Shown here one piece after another: positions 58,006 to 64,000 of a stretch of DNA of 64,000 nucleotides. The notes beneath the pieces were generated by a model, which ran no database searches, had not been told where the DNA came from, and worked only from the letters and a program-made list of their open reading frames with translations. This DNA comes from Pseudomonas sp. DC1.2 (GTDB lineage: Bacteria; Pseudomonadota; Gammaproteobacteria; Pseudomonadales; Pseudomonadaceae). Positions within the stretch are counted from its first letter, which is position 1. The number at the start of each line of letters is the position of its first letter. The position numbers were made by a program, and so were the translations under genes. The stretch spans positions 625,001 to 689,000 of the forward strand of contig NZ_CP133782.1 in NCBI RefSeq assembly GCF_034351645.1. Reading direction: 5' to 3'.

Positions 58006-59202
58006 ATGAATTTCCGTACCATTTTGATTCTTGGCGCACTGAGCGCTTTCGGTCCGCTGGCGATCGATTTCTACTTGCCCGCATTCCCGGCCATGGCGCT
58101 GGCTTTTGGCACGGATGAAAAGCACATCCAGTGGACTTTGGCGGCGTACTTCCTTGGCCTGTCCATCGGTCAGTTGGCTTACGGCCCGGTGGCGGATCGT
58201 TTCGGGCGGCGTATCCCGTTGCTGACGGGCGTTGGCTTGTTCACGGCAGCCTCTCTGGCCTGTGCGTTTGCACCGAATCTGCAATGGCTGATGGGTGCGC
58301 GCTTCATCCAGGCTCTTGGCGGCTGTGCGGGGATGGTGATTTCGCGAGCGGTAGTCAGTGATAAATGTGATGCCGTGGGTTCGGCGAAGGTATTTTCGCA
58401 GTTGATGCTGGTGATGGGGTTGGCGCCGATTCTGGCGCCGATGCTCGGCGGGCTGTTGGTCAACACCTCCGGCTGGCAGTCGATCTTCCTTGTGCTGACC
58501 GGCTTCAGCGCATTGGCGGCACTGGCTGTCGCCTTCGGGTTACCGGAAAGTCTGCCGGACTACGTCCCGCGCCAGCCGCTGAAGGGGGCGCTGCGCCAGT
58601 ATGGTCGCTTGTTATCAGATCGCGTGTTCCTCGGTCATGCCCTGACGGGGGGAATTGCGATTGCCGGTATGTTTGCCTACATCGCCGGCTCGCCATTCGT
58701 TTTCATCAAGCTCTATGGTGTGCCGGCCGAGCATTTTGGCTGGCTGTTCGGCACTAACGCCGCGGGCTTCATTTTGGTCGCGCAGATCAATGCGCGACTG
58801 TTGGCCAAGCGCGGCCCTGCGTTTTTGTTGGCGCGCGCCGTGTGGATTTACCTGGGCGCGGGTCTGGCCTTGTTGGCGATCAGTTCGCTGCACACCACGC
58901 AGTTGTGGCCGTTACTGATCCCACTGTTTATCTGTATTGCGAGCTTGGGTTGCATCATCCCCAACGCTTCCGCCTGCGCGATGAACGGGCAGGGCGCACG
59001 GGCCGGCAGTGCGTCGGCGATGCTGGGTTGCCTGCAATTCAGCGTCGCGGCGGGGGCGGCAGCCTTGGTGGGTATTTTGCACGATGGCAGCGCCATGCCG
59101 ATGGCAATGGTCATCAGCCTGTGCGGCGTTCTGGTCGTGAGTGTGGCGATGCTCACCCGGCGACTGCAAAATGCCCGGGCATTGGCACAAGCCGATGCCT
59201 GA
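58006..59202 (+). CDS. Bcr/CflA-type multidrug MFS exporter
   Basis: The 398-residue protein begins ILGALSAFGPLAIDFYLPAFP, and has GQLAYGPVADRFGRR between helices two and three and ALGGCAGMVISRAVVSD, the pattern of Bcr/CflA drug exporters. Twelve helices are visible. Specific substrate unknown. The ATG at 58006 follows a 93-base gap after copZ. Confidence 0.92.
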   Translation: MNFRTILILGALSAFGPLAIDFYLPAFPAMALAFGTDEKHIQWTLAAYFLGLSIGQLAYGPVADRFGRRIPLLTGVGLFTAASLACAFAPNLQWLMGARFIQALGGCAGMVISRAVVSDKCDAVGSAKVFSQLMLVMGLAPILAPMLGGLLVNTSGWQSIFLVLTGFSALAALAVAFGLPESLPDYVPRQPLKGALRQYGRLLSDRVFLGHALTGGIAIAGMFAYIAGSPFVFIKLYGVPAEHFGWLFGTNAAGFILVAQINARLLAKRGPAFLLARAVWIYLGAGLALLAISSLHTTQLWPLLIPLFICIASLGCIIPNASACAMNGQGARAGSASAMLGCLQFSVAAGAAALVGILHDGSAMPMAMVISLCGVLVVSVAMLTRRLQNARALAQADA

Positions 59203-59210
59203 AGGTCAAC

Positions 59211-59381
59211 TCAGCCAGCAGCGCGCTGCTGGCGGTCGGGAATCTGGTGGGGGGCGTGCAGCCGCGCTTCGAGTGTGCTGGTGAAGGCGCGAGCTTCCGC
59301 TTCGCTGCGGAACGTTACGGCGTGTTGGCCCAGGCGGACTTGCCATTGGGACGTTGCCACTTCTTTTATCAGGATCTTCAT
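59211..59381 (-). CDS. Conserved 56-residue protein
   Basis: A short gene reads MKILIKEVATSQWQVRLG at the start and ends in a basic tail QQRAAG. It is preceded by AGGAGA eight bases upstream. The central AVTFRSEAEARAFTSTLEARL is a predicted beta-hairpin plus helix. I recall very similar small proteins in pseudomonads but no function. It lies tail-to-tail with the MFS gene, eight bases from its stop. Confidence 0.75.
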   Translation of the reverse strand: MKILIKEVATSQWQVRLGQHAVTFRSEAEARAFTSTLEARLHAPHQIPDRQQRAAG

Positions 59382-59488
59382 TGCTGATCTCCTCTTGTAA
59401 AAGACGTCATGTACAAGGTGGTGTCGCAGAGGTTCCGAGTGTAGACCTCAATACGATCATCATTGTGACAACGGTCAACCTTCTGACT

Positions 59489-59520
59489 GACGGTGTCGTC
59501 CATTTCTGAACGACACCGTC
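59489..59520. repeat. 11-bp perfect inverted repeat
   Basis: GACGGTGTCGT (59489-59499) and its exact complement (59510-59520) enclose ten bases, eleven bases beyond the stop of the quinone-oxidoreductase gene on the minus strand. It is likely the terminator hairpin of that operon, though no T-tract is present. Confidence 0.6.
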
Positions 59521-59531
59521 GTGTATTCGCC

Positions 59532-60545
59532 TTAGAACCCTTCCAGCACGATCTTGCCTTTGGCCTTGCCGCTTTCCAACAGCGCGTGGGCGCGGCGCAG
59601 GTTAGTGGCATTGATCGTCCCGTAGTGTTCGCCCACCGTGGTTTTCAGTGTGCCCGCATCGATCAGCTCTGCAACGCGGTTGAGCAGTTTGTGTTGCTCG
59701 ATCATGTCGGCGGTTTCGAACAGCGAGCGGGTGTACATGAACTCCCAGTGCAGCGAGAGGCTTTTACGCTTTAGCTTGGTCACGTCCAGCGTCTTCGGAT
59801 CGTCGATCAGTGCCAGTTTTCCTTGAGGCGCTAACGCTTCAACCAGTTGATCCAGGTGTTGCTCGGTTTCGGTCAGGCTGGCGACGTGAGTCACGGCATC
59901 AATGCCCGCGCGTTTGAGTTCTTCGCTCAGTGGCTGGCTGTGATCAATGACCCGGTCAGCCCCCAGTTCGCGGACCCAGCGCTGGGTTTGCTCACGGGAG
60001 GCCGTGCCGATAACGTGCAGCCCGGTGAGTTGACTGGCCAGTTGCGTGAGAATCGAACCGACGCCGCCGGCGGCACCGACAATGAGCAGGCTCTGGCCTT
60101 CATCGGCCTTCCCTTCGCGTATTTTCAGGCGTTCGAAGAGCAATTCCCACGCAGTGATCGCGGTCAGCGGTAGCGCGGCGGCTTCGGCAAAGCCGAGGCT
60201 CTTTGGCATATGGCCGACAATCCGTTCGTCTACTACATGGCGTTCACTATTACCGCCGGCACGGGCGATGGAGCCGGCGTAAAACACCTGATCACCCACC
60301 TTGAACAGCGTCACGTCGCTGCCGACAGCCTTAACCACGCCGGCTACATCCCAGCCCAACACTTTAGCGGCGCCTTCTTCTGGCTGGACGTTCTGTCGGA
60401 CCTTGGTGTCCACCGGGTTGACCGAGATGGCTTTGACCTCCACCAACAGGTCGCGGGGGCCGGCGACCGGCTCTGGCAGTTCGATGTCTTGCAGGGCGCT
60501 TTCGTCGGTGATCGGCAGCGAGGTGTAGTAGGCAATGGCTTTCAT
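59532..60545 (-). CDS. Zinc-type alcohol dehydrogenase / quinone oxidoreductase
   Basis: The 337-residue MDR-family enzyme begins MKAIAYYTSLPI, has an N-terminal GroES-like domain and a Rossmann domain with LLIVGAAGGVGSILTQLA. It lacks the structural-zinc Cys cluster, which places it with the quinone oxidoreductase (ZADH) branch that uses NADPH. It follows the monooxygenase gene after 34 bases in one operon. Confidence 0.9.
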   Translation of the reverse strand: MKAIAYYTSLPITDESALQDIELPEPVAGPRDLLVEVKAISVNPVDTKVRQNVQPEEGAAKVLGWDVAGVVKAVGSDVTLFKVGDQVFYAGSIARAGGNSERHVVDERIVGHMPKSLGFAEAAALPLTAITAWELLFERLKIREGKADEGQSLLIVGAAGGVGSILTQLASQLTGLHVIGTASREQTQRWVRELGADRVIDHSQPLSEELKRAGIDAVTHVASLTETEQHLDQLVEALAPQGKLALIDDPKTLDVTKLKRKSLSLHWEFMYTRSLFETADMIEQHKLLNRVAELIDAGTLKTTVGEHYGTINATNLRRAHALLESGKAKGKIVLEGF

Positions 60546-60579
60546 GGACAGCTCCTGAGCATTAATGGAAGGGAAAGGA

Positions 60580-60873
60580 TCAGGCCAGGGCGCGCAGTCG
60601 TTTGAGGTCGAAGTGTTCGATCAACTCACCGGCCAGGGCGCGAAAGTTCTGGATGTGGGCGCTGGCATCGTGGGCTTGCAGGGCCTCGTCGCTGCTCCAG
60701 TGTTCAATCATGTAGAAGGCCTGCGGATTGGCGAGGTCTTGGTGCAGGTCGTATTGACCGCAACCGGCCTCGGCACGTGTCGGCACCAGCAGCGCGCGCA
60801 GGTGGTGTTCGAGGGCGTCCTGCTGGCCGGCTTTGGCGATGAGGGTGGCGATAGCGGTAAAAGGCTGGGACAT
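60580..60873 (-). CDS. Antibiotic-biosynthesis-monooxygenase-like protein
   Basis: The 97-residue protein is a single ABM-type ferredoxin-like domain: FTAIATLIAKAGQQDALEHHL, EAGCGQYDLHQDLANPQAFYMIEHW and HIQNFRAL. Family members (YgiN-like) oxidise quinols or aromatic compounds without a cofactor. Paired here with a quinone oxidoreductase, it likely forms a quinone-redox pair under the divergent LysR regulator. Confidence 0.9.
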   Translation of the reverse strand: MSQPFTAIATLIAKAGQQDALEHHLRALLVPTRAEAGCGQYDLHQDLANPQAFYMIEHWSSDEALQAHDASAHIQNFRALAGELIEHFDLKRLRALA

Positions 60874-60991
60874 GTTCGACTCCTGACACTCGGTTATTTC
60901 GATGGGGCAGATGATTGGCTATTTCTCTAGGAGATAAAAGACGTTAAAAGAGCAGTCTCTTTCAATATTTTTTTGATAATAGAGGCTGAGG

Positions 60992-61921
60992 ATGCTGCGT
61001 TTCGATGACTTACAGGTGTTTGTTCGGGCGGCGGACTTGGGCAGTTTGTCGGCGGCGGCACGGGTGATGGACATGTCGGCGGCGGTAGCCAGTGCGGCGT
61101 TGAAGCGTATTGAGCAACAACTCGGTGCGCGTCTGTTGGCCCGCTCCACTCGCAGCCTGCGCCTGACCGCCGAAGGCGAGGGGTTTCTGGCGTATGCCCG
61201 GGCGGCCCTGAGCAATCTGGACGAAGGGCGCAGGTTGCTGGCCAGCGGTCAGGACCAGGTCAGCGGAGTATTGCAGTTGTCGGCGCCATCGGACTTCGGG
61301 CGCAATCTATTGTTGCCGTGGCTGGATGAGTTTCAGCGCGAGCATCCGAAACTCACCGTCCGCTTATTGTTGGGTGATCGTATCGCCGACCTGTTTCGGC
61401 AACCGGTGGACATCGCCTTGCGCTATGGCGAGCCGGAAGACTCAAGCCTGGTGGCGCTACCGATCGCTGCGCACAACCGGCGGGTCTTGTGTGCTGCGCC
61501 GAGTTATCTGGAGCGACAGGGCGTGCCGCGGCATCTGGAGCAACTGACGCAGCACAACTGCTTGCTGTTCATGCTTGGCAGTCGGGTTCACGATCATTGG
61601 AGTTTCCATGACGGCAAGCGTGAAGTCGGCCTGACCGTCAGTGGCGATCGCTTCAGCGATGACGCCGATGTGGTGCGCCTGTGGGCGTTGGCGGGCGCCG
61701 GTATAGCGTACAAATCCTGGCTCGACGTGGCCGCAGATGTGCTGGCCGGTCGTTTGCATGTGCTGTTGCCGGAGTTGCTCTGCGAGCGCGCACCGCTGAA
61801 TTTACTGTGCGCCCATCGCGCTCAGTTGAGTAAGCCAGTGAACCTTTTAAGGGAGATGCTCGTCAGTCGATGCGCGCAATTGAGTAGGCAATTTCCGACG
61901 TTGCCGGGAGTCGGTCTTTAG
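60992..61921 (+). CDS. LysR-family transcriptional regulator
   Basis: The 309-residue regulator has an N-terminal winged helix (FDDLQVFVRAADLGSLSAAAR and the following SRTRSLRLT-like part) and a periplasmic-binding-like effector domain. It is divergent from the monooxygenase gene across 118 bases and is expected to control it and the oxidoreductase. Confidence 0.93.
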   Translation: MLRFDDLQVFVRAADLGSLSAAARVMDMSAAVASAALKRIEQQLGARLLARSTRSLRLTAEGEGFLAYARAALSNLDEGRRLLASGQDQVSGVLQLSAPSDFGRNLLLPWLDEFQREHPKLTVRLLLGDRIADLFRQPVDIALRYGEPEDSSLVALPIAAHNRRVLCAAPSYLERQGVPRHLEQLTQHNCLLFMLGSRVHDHWSFHDGKREVGLTVSGDRFSDDADVVRLWALAGAGIAYKSWLDVAADVLAGRLHVLLPELLCERAPLNLLCAHRAQLSKPVNLLREMLVSRCAQLSRQFPTLPGVGL

Positions 61922-62236
61922 TCGCAGTCAAAAAGCGAAATTTCCGTCAGGAACTATCACCATTCAAGGCGTGCGGAAGGCACGAACCGGCGGTTAACCC
62001 GCTTATACTAGCGGCCACTTCAGGCCCGCACCGTCGAGCCGGCCCGACCCTCTTCACGCTCGAACTGTCCAAGGGCCGGTGACAGTAAGGGGCGGCGCTT
62101 ATTACTCGGCGGATTACGATGCGTTAGTGGCTTGCTTTGCCCGGTTTATGGCGGTTTTTGCGTCTTGGCCGACGACACGTTACTGGTCAAGATGTCTCTG
62201 AGCAGTAGACGAAATGATTCAACAGGGAGTGAATAG
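61922..62236. other. Non-coding gap before the ArsR-type gene
   Basis: These 315 bases contain no recognisable gene, repeat or terminator. The longest ATG-led frame checked near the right end is under 20 codons. The ArsR-type gene's promoter should lie here. Confidence 0.5.
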
Positions 62237-62971
62237 ATGGAACATGCACCTTGCATCAGCCAAATCGCCACGTTGCTGGCTGACCCAAAGCGCAGCGCAA
62301 TGATGTGGGCCTTGATGGATGGCTCGGCGCGGCAAACCGAAGAACTGGCCTTGTTGGCAGGGCTGTCGCCGTCTTCGGCCAGTGCACACCTGGGGCGTTT
62401 GTTCGCCGGAGGTCTTTTGAAAGTCGAAACCCGCGGGCGCAAACGCTTTTTCCGCCTGGCGGCCCCTGAGGTCGGTGCCGCAATAGAGGCACTCGCCAGC
62501 GCTACCATCGCGAGCGCGCCACGGGAGATGCCGGTGGTTTTCAAACGGGCAACCCCGATGGTCAAACCCCAGGCGGCACCTTCGTCATTACTGCGAGCGC
62601 GATTCTGCGACGACCATCTGGGCGGTACTTTGGCTGCCGATCTGTTCCAGCGGCTGCTGGATGCTGCGTGGATTGAGCAGTTCGATCAGCGGGTGGTCGT
62701 TACGTACAAGGGCGCCACGCAGTTGGCCAAACGGGGTGTTTTCATCCAGGCCCTGGCTCATCGCAATACACAAACTGCGTGCGCCTGCCCCGACTGGAGT
62801 GAGCGCCGCCCGCACTTGGGCGGCGCCCTGGGAGCAGCGTTGTTGCAATTATTTATGCAATCGGGTTGGTTGAGCCTGCCCAACGATTCGCGGGCCTTGC
62901 AGATCACCGCCGCCGGGCAGCGCGAAGTTGAGCGTTTCGCCAAGCAGACAGAGCCAGAAATGGCGTTGTAG
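62237..62971 (+). CDS. ArsR-type winged-helix regulator
   Basis: The 244-residue protein has an ArsR-like winged helix in the first 80 residues (ISQIATLLADPKRSAMMWAL and LSPSSASAHLGRLFAGGLL) and a longer C-terminal region with CACPDWSERRPHLGGALG. The cysteine pair in CACPDW could bind metal, but the classical ArsR metal box is absent. It is upstream of the truncated MFS gene and may regulate it. Confidence 0.85.
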   Translation: MEHAPCISQIATLLADPKRSAMMWALMDGSARQTEELALLAGLSPSSASAHLGRLFAGGLLKVETRGRKRFFRLAAPEVGAAIEALASATIASAPREMPVVFKRATPMVKPQAAPSSLLRARFCDDHLGGTLAADLFQRLLDAAWIEQFDQRVVVTYKGATQLAKRGVFIQALAHRNTQTACACPDWSERRPHLGGALGAALLQLFMQSGWLSLPNDSRALQITAAGQREVERFAKQTEPEMAL

Positions 62972-63096
62972 ACGCCCGCACCGGCGATGTTTGAGCTGTG
63001 GCACGTCGCTCAGGGTTTCGGGCAGGTCGTATTCAGCAATAACCGCCAACCGCTATCGCGCACACTCGGTCCGGGGACTTTCGGGTGGGGGGCGGC

Positions 63097-64000
63097 ATGG
63101 ATATACGTGGCTTCAGCGCGGCAGAGCGACTGGAAAGGCTGCCCATCAGCAGCTATCACCGGATCATTTTTATCATCATTGCCCTGGCGTTTTTATTCGA
63201 CTCCATGGATTTGGCGATGATGACGTTCCTGCTCGGCTCAATCAAAACCGAGTTCGGCCTCAGCACCGCTCAGGCCGGATTGCTCGCCAGTTCGAGTTTC
63301 TTCGGCATGGTGGTCGGGGCGTCATTGTCAGGCTTGCTCGCCGACCGCTTTGGGCGCAAACCAGTGTTTCAGTGGAGCATCGTGTTGTGGGGCATCGCCA
63401 GTTATCTGTGCTCCACGGCGCAGACGGTGGAAACCCTGACGTTGTTTCGCATCCTGTTGGGAATCGGCATGGGCATGGAGTTTCCGATTGCTCAGTCGAT
63501 GCTCTCGGAGTTGATTCCGGCCAAGGGCCGTGGGCGCTACATCGCATTGATGGATGGTTTCTGGCCGCTGGGGTTTGTGGCGGCCGGCGTGCTCTCATAT
63601 TTCCTGTTACCGGTGATCGGCTGGCGAGACATCTTTCTGGTGTTGGCGGTGCCGGCAGTGTTTGTCTTGGCCATTCGCTTCTTTATTCCCGAGTCCCCGC
63701 GTTGGCTTGAACAGGCTGGGCATCATGCGGCGGCGGATAAGGTGTTGCTGCGCATTGAAGAGCGGGTCCGGGTCTCGCTGGGACGCTCTGACTTGCCGGA
63801 GCCGGTTCGGTTGCCACGGGTGGCGAGCGCGCCCGGTAGCTTCTTTTCCGCGTTACGACAAATTTGGTCGCCGCAGTATCGCCAGCGCACGATGATGATC
63901 TGGAGCGTATGGTTCTTCGCCTTGCTCGGCTTCTATGGCCTCACCTCATGGCTCAGTGCGCTGCTGCAACAGTCGGGGTTCGCCGTGACGCAGTCGGTGT
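63097..64000 (+). CDS. MFS transporter, 5' part (cut by the window edge)
   Basis: The visible 301 codons begin MDIRGFSAAERLERLPISSYH and show six membrane helices plus the start of the second half. Motif LADRFGRKPVFQ between helices two and three and PESPRWLEQAG after helix six place it in the metabolite:H+ symporter (sugar/aromatic-acid) branch. The gene runs past the right edge. A GGGTGGGGGG lies upstream of the ATG. Confidence 0.85.
   Translation, partial: MDIRGFSAAERLERLPISSYHRIIFIIIALAFLFDSMDLAMMTFLLGSIKTEFGLSTAQAGLLASSSFFGMVVGASLSGLLADRFGRKPVFQWSIVLWGIASYLCSTAQTVETLTLFRILLGIGMGMEFPIAQSMLSELIPAKGRGRYIALMDGFWPLGFVAAGVLSYFLLPVIGWRDIFLVLAVPAVFVLAIRFFIPESPRWLEQAGHHAAADKVLLRIEERVRVSLGRSDLPEPVRLPRVASAPGSFFSALRQIWSPQYRQRTMMIWSVWFFALLGFYGLTSWLSALLQQSGFAVTQSV

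Noticed and set aside
61922..62236. Small RNA or short gene in the 315-base gap
   Set aside because: No hairpin with T-run and no reasonable short frame with a ribosome site could be found; it may simply hold the promoter.

Overview
The window reads as chromosome of a Pseudomonas of the P. fluorescens group. Several blocks follow the P. aeruginosa gene order as I recall it: aroQ-accB-accC-prmA, then the CtpL-like receptor, gcbA, a DUF2333 gene, a NUDIX gene, a SUI1 gene and speA, and separately a complete Tad/Flp type IVb pilus locus with PprA/PprB. Coding is dense and GC-rich. No tRNA, rRNA, CRISPR array, insertion sequence or integrase was found. The first 62 bases hold nothing recognisable, and the last gene runs off the right edge.

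Left part (1-24.7 kb): conserved housekeeping genes (DUF3426 protein, prmA, accC, accB, aroQ, chemoreceptor, gcbA, DUF2333, NUDIX, SUI1, speA) are interrupted by three accessory insertions. (1) A 3.5 kb gene for an unrecognised ~1180-residue protein with an internal repeated module sits between prmA and accC, opposite in strand to both. (2) An Hcp-centred type VI secretion (T6SS) cluster at 12.6-15.6 kb contains a DUF2515-like protein, a membrane-anchored protein, a truncated second copy of that protein, Hcp and a small coupled protein. (3) At 20.3-23.3 kb, a short VgrG without a needle and its DUF4123 chaperone stand next to a lipoprotein alpha/beta-hydrolase.

Middle (23.3-47.2 kb): a MATE exporter, a MazG-like pyrophosphohydrolase, CmoM and two DUF4136 lipoproteins lead into the Tad locus. 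The Tad locus has tadG, a PprA-like kinase translationally coupled to a TadE/F pseudopilin, FppA, PprB, the run DUF3613-tadD-C-B-A-Z-rcpA-rcpC, two tandem flp prepilins and a receiver-only regulator. Directly beside it lie an FhaC/ShlB-type (TpsB) outer-membrane transporter and a Gly/Thr/Ser-rich lipoprotein that has no canonical TPS domain. The flp promoter region and the lipoprotein promoter region share the octamer TGATTAAT (three and two copies), which suggests one regulator for pilus and lipoprotein.

Right part (47.2-64 kb): a MaoC hydratase, a long FabG and a thiolase form a fatty-acyl cluster with an AraC regulator. They are followed by a RIO kinase, an MFS carrier and a copper-resistance set (copA-cueR operon and copZ, each preceded by a CueR-type promoter with a 19-bp spacer). 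A Bcr/CflA-type exporter, a 56-residue conserved small protein, a quinone-oxidoreductase/monooxygenase pair with a divergent LysR regulator, an ArsR-type regulator and the 5' part of an MFS carrier complete the window.

All assignments come from reading the sequence and from remembered family features; no database search was run.
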